Positions 58,033 to 64,000 of a DNA stretch of 64,000 nt are shown in pieces (the stretch's first letter is position 1; every line of letters starts with the position of its first letter). Below the pieces are notes generated by a model. It ran no database searches, was not told where the DNA came from, and worked only from the letters and a program-made list of their open reading frames with translations. The translations under genes and the position numbers were made by a program. This DNA comes from Pseudomonas guineae (lineage in GTDB: Bacteria; Pseudomonadota; Gammaproteobacteria; Pseudomonadales; Pseudomonadaceae). The stretch lies in NCBI RefSeq assembly GCF_900113745.1, contig NZ_FOQL01000001.1, positions 1 through 64,000 on the forward strand, given 5' to 3'.

Positions 58033-58918
58033 TAGTTTTACTCAGTAATTGCAGCCCTACCCAGTCACGGGCAAATTGATAGGCACAGCGGCCGTTACGG
58101 TTACCGCGAGCCAAGGCCCAGCGGATCGCCGCCTTCTCTAGCGTTTCATCCCACTGCCAGGTCAAACCAGCCTGCTCAGCATGCACCTCAACCCAGTGAC
58201 GCACGACGTCAATGAAGTGCTCCTGCGTGAAGGGGTAGAACGACAGCCATAGACCGAAGCGGTCAGACAGCGCGATTTTATCCTCAACCGCCTCACTGGG
58301 ATGCAACTCGCCATCAACACGCTGCCAGTGTTCGTTGTCACTCTGTTTTTCCGACACCAGATGACGACGGTTGGAAGTGGCATACAGAAGCACATTGTCC
58401 GGCGCACGCTCCAGAGAACCGTCGAGCACGGTTTTCAGCATGCGATAGTCACCTTCACCGGCCTCGAATGACAGGTCATCGCAGAACAGCACAAACCGCT
58501 GCGGCAACTCGCTCAGCTGCTCGACGATACGCGGCAGATCAGTCAGATGATCACGCTCGATCTCGATCAGGCGCAGCCCAGCCGACGCATGCTCAGCTAA
58601 TAGCGCACGCACCAGTGATGATTTACCGGTACCGCGTGCACCCCAGAGCAGAGCATGGTTGGCCGGTAAGCCCTGCATAAACTGCTGGGTATTGCGCGCC
58701 AGCTGGTCACGCTGACGATCCACGCCAATCAAATCGGCCAGACCGACATCTAGATTGACCTTGAGCGGCGCGAGAAACCCGCTACGTCCGTCATGCTGCC
58801 AACGTGCCGCTAAACACTGCTGCCAGTCGATAACAGGCCGCTGCGCCGGCAATAAGGGTTCCAACCGCGCTAGTACAGACTCAGCCTGCAATAAAAAAGC
58901 ACTTAACCGTGAATCCAC
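58025..58918 (-). CDS. DUF815 AAA-type ATPase
   Basis: A 297-aa P-loop protein with Walker A GARGTGKS (93-100) and Walker B RFVLFCDDLSF. The arrangement around LLYATSNRRHL is typical of the DUF815/AAA family, whose function is not established. The GTG start at 58918 has GGAG 6 nt upstream; a TTG four codons earlier is possible. It overlaps msrC by 8 nt. Confidence 0.85.
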   Translation of the reverse strand: MDSRLSAFLLQAESVLARLEPLLPAQRPVIDWQQCLAARWQHDGRSGFLAPLKVNLDVGLADLIGVDRQRDQLARNTQQFMQGLPANHALLWGARGTGKSSLVRALLAEHASAGLRLIEIERDHLTDLPRIVEQLSELPQRFVLFCDDLSFEAGEGDYRMLKTVLDGSLERAPDNVLLYATSNRRHLVSEKQSDNEHWQRVDGELHPSEAVEDKIALSDRFGLWLSFYPFTQEHFIDVVRHWVEVHAEQAGLTWQWDETLEKAAIRWALARGNRNGRCAYQFARDWVGLQLLSKTND

Positions 58919-59017
58919 AACACACTCCAAGGTCTTCGAACCGCTTGGCCACTGCCGCCCAGTGAGGCAGATGGGCTATGCTTGGCTGGCAATTCAATAC
59001 GAGAGTAATTAGCCCAT

Positions 59018-61330
59018 ATGGATATAGCGCTAACCCAACGCCTGTCATTTAAACAGGCCGGCTTAACCGTCTTGGTAGCCTTTATCCTCGGCACGGCGCT
59101 CAGTTTGGTCCAAGTGGGCATCGATTATGCCAGCGAAGATGCCTCCATCGATCGCGAGATTAATGCGCTGATGGAAATCAGCCATAACCCTGCGGCGCGC
59201 ATCGCCTACAACATCGACGCCGAGCTGGCCCAAGAGCTAGTGCTGGGCCTGCTGCGCTCACCCGCCGTGATCAGCGCACAAATCATCGACAACAACCAGC
59301 TGAGCCTGGCTAGCGTCAGCCGACCCGCCATGCAAAATCGCTACCGGGTGCTCAGTGATTTCATGTTTGGCTCACGCCGACACTTCGAGACCGCTCTATT
59401 CGTTAGCCACTCCCCCACTGAAGCCCTAGGCAAACTGAGCCTTGAAGTGGACACCTATGCATTTGGCAGCCACTTCCTGCGCCGTTCGCTGCTGACCCTG
59501 CTTACTGGGTTCGCCCGCAGCCTGTTGTTGTCACTCATCCTGCTGGTGATGTTCTATTTTATGCTGACCAAGCCGCTGACCGGCTTTATCCGCGCCCTCA
59601 GCGAACGTGACCTGCGCAGCCCCAACCACAACAAACTGCCCTACCCTCACGGCCATGAGCGCGATGAAATCGGCGTATTAGTCAACGTTACCAATCGTCA
59701 GCTGGCCAGCATCGCCAGCGAAATCGCACAACGCCAAGACGCTGAAGAACGCCTGACCCGCTACCTGGCTGAGCTGGAGGACATGGTCTCGGCGCGCACC
59801 GAGCAGCTGGAAGCCGCCAACAGCCGCCTGCTCGACTCCAATAGCGAGCTCGAAGCCGCCAGACGCATAGCATTGGACATGGCCCAGGCACGCTCGGCCT
59901 TCCTAGCCAATATGAGCCATGAGATTCGCACCCCACTCAACGGTCTATTGGGCATGCTCGCGCTGTCCCTGGACGGACCTTTGAATAACCAACAGCGTCA
60001 GCAATTGTCGATTGCCCACGACTCAGGCGAAGTACTGGTCGAGCTACTCAACGACATTCTCGACCTATCAAAATTCGAGGCCGGACAGCTTGAACTGGAA
60101 CACATCGCCTTCGATCTCGGGAGCATGATCGAAGAAACCGCCAATCTGCTTTCACAGAACGCCGCACCCGGCGTCGAACTGACTTGCCTGATCGACCCAC
60201 TGCTGCCCAACCAGCTACTCGGCGACCCGACCCGGATTAGGCAGATCGCCAGCAACCTACTGTCCAACGCTCTGAAATTCACCCGCCATGGCCGCGTCGA
60301 CATCCGCGTTAACGCTCAGGCAGGTGGCGTTAGGCTGATTGTGCGCGACACCGGCATCGGCATCGCCGAAGACGCCCAAACACGGATATTCCACCCGTTT
60401 GCCCAAGCTGGCGTTGGCATTACCCGACAATTTGGCGGTACCGGCCTGGGCCTGGCCTTGACCCGACGCCTCTGTGAAGCCATGCATGGTCGGCTCAGCC
60501 TAGAAACACGTGAAGGTTTTGGCAGTACCTTTAGCATTGATCTGCCGCTGCCCAGCAAAGGCACTATTGTTCAAGCCCCGCAACTGCGCGGGCGCATTCT
60601 CGGGCTCAGCCCAGCCAACTCCGGGCTCAGCGAACAACTGGCCAACCTGCTGCCCAGCTGGGGGCTGCAATATCAACAGCTAGATGCCGATACCGGTCTG
60701 GATAAGATCGAGGCCGATCTGCTGATCAGCGATTGCCCACAGCGCTTGAGTGAACTGCGCGCACTCTCCGATCTGCCAATTATGCTGGTCAGCGCCTATG
60801 GCGACTTCCTCAGCGAGGAACAGGTACAAGCACTCTCGCCCATTGAGCAACTGGCGCGGCCGCTATCACGCCAGGCGCTGCTGCAGGCCCTGCGGCGCAC
60901 CCTCGGCCAAGCCGAAGTGCATGCCCCCGAACAGTCCAGTGAGCCACAACGCAACCGCCAAGCCCGCGTGCTGCTGGTGGAGGACAACCCAGTTAATCAG
61001 CTTGTAGCCAAAGGCTTGCTGGGCAAACTAGGCTGCGAAGTGCTGCTGGCTAATCATGGCGCAGAAGCCCTGAAGCTACTGGAAACCCAGACAGTCGATT
61101 TGATCTTGATGGACTGCAATATGCCGGTCATGGATGGCTATGAAACCAGCCGCAGGATTCGCCAGAAAGCCGAGTTCACCGCGTTACCCATCGTTGCTCT
61201 GACGGCCAATGCGCTGTCTGATGAACGCGAGCGGTGCCGCGCGGCAGGGATGACCGATTACCTGGCCAAGCCCTTCCGTAAGGACGAACTAGCGGCCCTG
61301 CTCGATCAGTGGCTGAGCTCGGTCAGTTGA
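59018..61330 (+). CDS. sagS: SagS-type hybrid sensor histidine kinase
   Basis: A 770-aa membrane kinase. Two membrane segments (about 13-35 and 157-184) bracket a periplasmic sensor domain, followed by a HAMP-like segment, a coiled coil, the HisKA domain with His301 (MSHEIRTPLNG), the ATPase domain (DTGIGIA, GGTGLGLAL), an atypical middle receiver-like domain (about 523-630) without a full acidic pocket, and a C-terminal receiver with Asp699 (LILMDCNMPVMDGY). Its place next to ospR-gpx-msrB matches PAO1 SagS (PA2824), which links biofilm formation and drug tolerance, as I recall. Confidence 0.85.
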   Translation: MDIALTQRLSFKQAGLTVLVAFILGTALSLVQVGIDYASEDASIDREINALMEISHNPAARIAYNIDAELAQELVLGLLRSPAVISAQIIDNNQLSLASVSRPAMQNRYRVLSDFMFGSRRHFETALFVSHSPTEALGKLSLEVDTYAFGSHFLRRSLLTLLTGFARSLLLSLILLVMFYFMLTKPLTGFIRALSERDLRSPNHNKLPYPHGHERDEIGVLVNVTNRQLASIASEIAQRQDAEERLTRYLAELEDMVSARTEQLEAANSRLLDSNSELEAARRIALDMAQARSAFLANMSHEIRTPLNGLLGMLALSLDGPLNNQQRQQLSIAHDSGEVLVELLNDILDLSKFEAGQLELEHIAFDLGSMIEETANLLSQNAAPGVELTCLIDPLLPNQLLGDPTRIRQIASNLLSNALKFTRHGRVDIRVNAQAGGVRLIVRDTGIGIAEDAQTRIFHPFAQAGVGITRQFGGTGLGLALTRRLCEAMHGRLSLETREGFGSTFSIDLPLPSKGTIVQAPQLRGRILGLSPANSGLSEQLANLLPSWGLQYQQLDADTGLDKIEADLLISDCPQRLSELRALSDLPIMLVSAYGDFLSEEQVQALSPIEQLARPLSRQALLQALRRTLGQAEVHAPEQSSEPQRNRQARVLLVEDNPVNQLVAKGLLGKLGCEVLLANHGAEALKLLETQTVDLILMDCNMPVMDGYETSRRIRQKAEFTALPIVALTANALSDERERCRAAGMTDYLAKPFRKDELAALLDQWLSSVS

Positions 61331-61779
61331 TCCAGCAGCACACCCACCTGGTTACGCAATGCGGTGACGGCATCCAGATCAACCGTGCGTTCACAGAGCA
61401 GCTGATTTTTCAGCGGCAACACCTGTTCACGCAGCGCACAGCCGCTCGACGTTAACGCCAAATGCACCTCTCGCTCATCACTGGCCGAACGCTTGCGTTG
61501 CAACAAGCCCTGCAGCTCCAGGCGCTTGAGCAGCGGCGTCAATGTGCCGGAATCCAGCAGCAAGCGTTCGCCCAGCGCCTTAATCGTCGGTAGCGCTGGC
61601 GGCTGCTGCTGCCACTCCCACAGCACCAGCATGGCCAGATACTGCGGGTAGGTCAGCCCCAACTTGTCGAGCATCGGCTTATACGCACGGATCACCGCCC
61701 GTGAGGCCGCGTAGAGTTTGAAGCACAGCTGGTTGTCCAGTTGCAGCCCCTCATCCGCGCGCAAGCCGAGTACGGTCAT
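61306..61779 (-). CDS. ospR: MarR/OhrR-type peroxide-sensing repressor OspR
   Basis: A 157-aa MarR-family regulator of the OhrR group. The N-terminal Cys19 (LDNQLCFKLYAASR) matches the sensing cysteine; Cys129 (QLLCERTV) is a candidate resolving partner, and Cys114 is also present. The winged-helix region includes PTIKALGERLLLDSGTLTPL. In P. aeruginosa OspR represses the adjacent gpx. Its last 25 nt overlap the 3' end of sagS on the opposite strand, and its start overlaps the gpx stop by 4 nt. Confidence 0.9.
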   Translation of the reverse strand: MTVLGLRADEGLQLDNQLCFKLYAASRAVIRAYKPMLDKLGLTYPQYLAMLVLWEWQQQPPALPTIKALGERLLLDSGTLTPLLKRLELQGLLQRKRSASDEREVHLALTSSGCALREQVLPLKNQLLCERTVDLDAVTALRNQVGVLLDQLTELSH

Positions 61780-62261
61780 TTCAGCAGCGCTTCAATCTCG
61801 GCAGTTAGGTCTTCAGGCTTAGTGGTCGGAGCGAAACGCTTGATCACCTGGCCGTCGGCACTCAGCAGAAACTTAGTGAAGTTCCATTTGATGCCCTGAC
61901 TGCCGAGTAGGCCCGGCGCACTTTTCTTCAGATTGACGAATAACGGATGGGCATCGCTGCCATTGACGTCGACCTTTTTAAACAGCGGAAAGCTCACGCC
62001 GAAGTTCAGCTCGCAGAATTCAGAAATCGCCCCATCATTGCCAGGTTCCTGCTTGCCGAACTGATTGCAGGGGAAGCCCAACACCACCAGCCCCTGATCT
62101 TTGTACTGCTGCCAAACGTTTTCCAGGCCCTTGTATTGCGGAGTGAAACCGCACTTGCTGGCGGTATTGACCACCAGTACGGCCTTACCGCCGAAATCAG
62201 CCAAGGTCTTTTGCTCGCCCTTGATGGTGGTGACGGGAATATCGAAGAGTGCGTTGCTCAT
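61776..62261 (-). CDS. gpx: glutathione-peroxidase-family thiol peroxidase
   Basis: A 161-aa cytosolic GPx-type peroxidase. The catalytic tetrad is Cys37 (NTASKCGFT), Gln67 and residues near Trp126-Asn127 (GIKWNFTKFL). Resolving Cys83 (EFCELNF) suggests thioredoxin as reductant, as in many bacterial members. Start ATG 62261 has AGGA 9 nt upstream; ATG 62270 is an alternative. It is first gene of the gpx-ospR operon. Confidence 0.93.
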   Translation of the reverse strand: MSNALFDIPVTTIKGEQKTLADFGGKAVLVVNTASKCGFTPQYKGLENVWQQYKDQGLVVLGFPCNQFGKQEPGNDGAISEFCELNFGVSFPLFKKVDVNGSDAHPLFVNLKKSAPGLLGSQGIKWNFTKFLLSADGQVIKRFAPTTKPEDLTAEIEALLK

Positions 62262-62303
62262 GCGGGTCATCCTAAAAGTGGGTATGGGCAAAAACTAGCG
62301 TGC

Positions 62304-62327
62304 AATTAAATTGCATGCAATTTAATT
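62304..62327. promoter_or_regulatory. 24-bp perfect palindrome, probable OspR operator
   Basis: Positions 62304-62327 read the same on both strands (core TTAAATTGCATGCAATTTAA). It lies 43 bp upstream of the gpx start, overlapping a possible -35 box TTGCAT with TAGTTT 17 bp downstream on the minus strand. It closely resembles OhrR-type operators, which use AATTnnATT repeats. A MarR-family dimer pair could occupy it, so autoregulation of gpx-ospR is inferred. Confidence 0.7.
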
Positions 62328-62331
62328 TGTG

Positions 62332-62357
62332 AAAATAAGGCCCGCTGATAGCGGGCC
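62332..62357 (-). terminator. terminator of msrB
   Basis: On the minus strand arms GGCCCGC and GCGGGCC with a 5-nt loop are followed by TTATTTT. It lies 27 bp past the msrB stop and just upstream of the OspR operator. Confidence 0.85.
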
Positions 62358-62384
62358 ACAGCATCATTGTTTAGTCGCAAAAAA

Positions 62385-62786
62385 TCAGCCGTCAGTTTTA
62401 GCGACCAGCTTGAGCGATGCCGAATTGATGCAGTAACGCAGCCCTGTCGGCGCTGGTCCATCGGGGAAAACATGCCCCAAGTGGGCTTCGCATTTAGCAC
62501 ATTTGACCTCAATACGGTGCATACCGTGATTGAAGTCATCCAGGCTGGTGATGGCTTCGTTGCTGACTGGCTGAAAGTAACTGGGCCAGCCGCTGCCGGA
62601 GTCAAACTTGGCATCGGAGTCGAACAGCTCGGTCTGGCAGCAGGCGCAGTGGTAAATACCCGGCACTTTGCTGTCATGGTACTCGCCACTAAATGCGCGT
62701 TCTGTACCGCCCAGACGGCAGACATGAAACTGCTCCTCGGAAAGCTCTTCACGCCAACTTTCTAAGGGTTTATCTAACTTATTCAC
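62385..62786 (-). CDS. msrB: peptide methionine-(R)-sulfoxide reductase MsrB
   Basis: A 133-aa enzyme reducing protein methionine-R-sulfoxide. Structural zinc is bound by Cys47, Cys50 (CACC) and Cys96, Cys99 (CAKC). The catalytic Cys119 lies in [11 protein letters not shown], with [10 protein letters not shown] nearby. Start GTG 62786 lies 8 nt after AGGAG; the upstream TTG at 62792 is only 2 nt away. A hairpin lies just before the ribosome site and two more structures lie further upstream. Confidence 0.95.
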   Translation of the reverse strand: MNKLDKPLESWREELSEEQFHVCRLGGTERAFSGEYHDSKVPGIYHCACCQTELFDSDAKFDSGSGWPSYFQPVSNEAITSLDDFNHGMHRIEVKCAKCEAHLGHVFPDGPAPTGLRYCINSASLKLVAKTDG

Positions 62787-62806
62787 AGGCAAGTCTCCTC
62801 AATAGA

Positions 62807-62827
62807 AAAATCGCCGGAAGCGATTTT
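62807..62827 (-). promoter_or_regulatory. hairpin abutting the msrB ribosome site
   Basis: Arms AAAATCGC and GCGATTTT with loop TTCCG (minus strand) are followed by TCTATTGAGGAG, so the T-rich arm runs straight into the Shine-Dalgarno region. It could act as an attenuator or a translation-control hairpin. A second hairpin CGTCGC-GTA-GCGACG lies at 62831-62845. Confidence 0.45.
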
Positions 62828-62830
62828 AAA

Positions 62831-62890
62831 CGTCGCGTAGCGACGGCCAGAAGGATGGCAACCATGGATGGCACACCATAAAAAAGCCCG
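62831..62890. repeat. 60-bp dispersed intergenic repeat, copy B
   Basis: This segment matches 11228-11287 at 45 of 60 ungapped positions. It contains the hairpin CGTCGC-GTA-GCGACG and two GGATGGC direct repeats, and ends in the T-tract side of the terminator at 62879-62916. It sits inside the presumed leader of msrB. Confidence 0.6.
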
Positions 62891-62916
62891 ACCAGTACCT
62901 TTGCCAAGGTCGGGCT
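62879..62916 (-). terminator. terminator-like hairpin in the msrB upstream region
   Basis: On the minus strand arms AGCCCGACC and GGTCGGGCT surround a 14-nt loop and are followed by six T residues. No minus-strand gene lies upstream (the next gene reads the other way), so it either ends a short leader or sRNA, or attenuates msrB transcription. A candidate minus -10 TATAAC lies at 62971-62976. Confidence 0.6.
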
Positions 62917-63030
62917 GCCACGTATCATTCGCCCCCAGTCTGTCACCGGCGTTACAACCTGCCAAGGCGCGTTATAGCGCAGCTTTTTGCAGGGTAATTC
63001 AGCGGCGCTTCACCATTCGGGATTACTTAC

Positions 63031-64000
63031 ATGCAGTTCAGCAAATCGAACAAGCTCGCCAACGTCTGTTATGACATCCGCGGGCCCGTGCTCAAGCACG
63101 CCAAACGCCTGGAAGAGGAAGGTCATCGCATCCTCAAGCTGAATATCGGCAACCCGGCGCCGTTCGGTTTCGAAGCACCTGAGGAAATCCTCCAGGACGT
63201 CATCCGTAATTTGCCGACGGCGCAGGGCTATAGCGACTCCAAGGGCCTGTTCAGCGCGCGTAAAGCGGTGATGCAGTACTACCAGCAAAAGCAGGTCGAA
63301 GGCGTTGGCATTGAGGACATTTACCTCGGCAACGGTGTTTCCGAGCTGATCGTAATGGCCATGCAGGCGCTCCTCAACAACGGTGATGAAGTGCTGATCC
63401 CGGCGCCCGACTACCCGCTGTGGACGGCTTCCGTAGCGCTGGCTGGCGGTAAACCGGTGCACTATCTATGCGACGAACAAGCGGGCTGGTTCCCCGACAT
63501 CGCCGACATGAAGGCTAAAATCACCCCTAACACCAAAGCCTTAGTGTTGATCAACCCGAACAACCCCACCGGCGCGGTGTATTCCAAGGAAGTGCTGCTG
63601 GACATTGTCGAACTGGCGCGCCAGCACAACCTAGTGCTGTTCTCCGACGAAATCTACGACAAAATCCTCTACGACGATGCGGTGCATATCTGTACCGCAG
63701 CGCTTGCCCCGGACGTGTTGTGCCTGACCTTTAACGGTTTGTCGAAGTCCTACCGCGTCGCTGGCTTTCGCTCCGGCTGGGTGGCAATTTCCGGGCCCAA
63801 GCACCGCGCTCAGAGCTATATCGAAGGCATCGATATCCTCGCCAACATGCGCCTGTGTGCCAACGTGCCGAGCCAGCATGCAATCCAGACAGCCCTCGGT
63901 GGCTACCAGAGCATCAATGACCTGGTGTTGCCACAAGGCCGCTTGCTGGAGCAACGTAACCGCACCTGGGAGCTGCTCAACGACATCCCCGGCGTCAGCT
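63031..64000 (+). CDS. alaA: AlaA-like alanine-synthesising aminotransferase, 3' end cut
   Basis: A class I PLP aminotransferase, probably making alanine from pyruvate with glutamate (AlaA/YfbQ type). The N-terminus MQFSKSNKLANVCYDIRGPV and the block LINPNNPTGAVYSKEVLLDI are typical. The PLP lysine lies in FNGLSKSYRVAGFRSGW. The window stops after about 323 codons of a protein expected to be about 400 aa. It starts from ATG 63031 and is divergent from msrB; its GC-rich upstream shares a TTATAG-type box with the msrB side. Confidence 0.92.
   Translation, partial: MQFSKSNKLANVCYDIRGPVLKHAKRLEEEGHRILKLNIGNPAPFGFEAPEEILQDVIRNLPTAQGYSDSKGLFSARKAVMQYYQQKQVEGVGIEDIYLGNGVSELIVMAMQALLNNGDEVLIPAPDYPLWTASVALAGGKPVHYLCDEQAGWFPDIADMKAKITPNTKALVLINPNNPTGAVYSKEVLLDIVELARQHNLVLFSDEIYDKILYDDAVHICTAALAPDVLCLTFNGLSKSYRVAGFRSGWVAISGPKHRAQSYIEGIDILANMRLCANVPSQHAIQTALGGYQSINDLVLPQGRLLEQRNRTWELLNDIPGVS

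Noticed and set aside
62783-62965. A 60-codon minus-strand frame upstream of msrB
   Set aside because: It covers the repeat, terminator and hairpins of the leader, so it is more likely structured RNA than coding.

Overview
The window is a stretch of Pseudomonas core chromosome (Gammaproteobacteria). The evidence is the gene order tolQRA-tolB-pal-cpoB-queE-queC, ruvCAB next to ybgC, sagS-ospR-gpx-msrB, an OprD-type porin beside proS, and proteins that read like Pseudomonas orthologues throughout. Comparisons with P. aeruginosa PAO1 gene order are from memory. Coding density is high. I see no prophage, insertion sequence, CRISPR array, plasmid gene or toxin-antitoxin pair.

Layout. (1) 1-850: two strong stable-RNA promoters face left, towards an rRNA operon that should lie just outside the window, followed by tRNA-Ser(CGA). 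(2) 1187-4158, minus: dapA, bamC, purC. (3) 4386-9507: a GcvR-like ACT protein with the Bcp peroxiredoxin, an AI-2E-type permease, a TusA-like sulfur carrier, the BepA protease and NadA. (4) 9673-21692, nearly all minus: tRNA-Lys, queC, queE, the Tol-Pal envelope system, ruvCAB, yebC and aspS. (5) 22479-28192: a Dps-like ferritin, a diguanylate cyclase, a membrane-anchored cold-shock-domain protein, slyX, a HIT protein, an OprD-family porin and a thioesterase. (6) 28298-43918: proS, lipoproteins, a lytic transglycosylase, acylphosphatase, a thioredoxin-like lipoprotein, a PilZ-like protein, yihY, arsC-wrbA, hda, a second AI-2E permease, and purM-purN with several DUF genes. (7) 44001-55487: mazG, an RND pump with its adaptor, a YadGH-type ABC exporter, a GST, a transglutaminase-like protein and the acyl-CoA dehydrogenase FadE. 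(8) 55603-64000: tRNA-Gly and tRNA-Glu, an unknown membrane-anchored protein, a second GST, and a methionine-sulfoxide and peroxide repair cluster (msrC, sagS, ospR, gpx, msrB), ending inside an AlaA-like aminotransferase cut by the window edge.

Genes acting together include Tol-Pal with CpoB (outer-membrane constriction), RuvABC (Holliday junctions), QueC/QueE (queuosine), PurM/PurN/PurC (purines), and OspR with the Gpx gene it probably represses through a 24-bp perfect palindrome.

I found no clearly new multigene system. The most unusual signals are non-coding: a 60-bp repeat present twice, each copy joined to an intrinsic terminator upstream of a minus-strand gene; a structured msrB leader that looks like an attenuator; the OspR-type operator; and paired direct repeats in the long region upstream of the porin.
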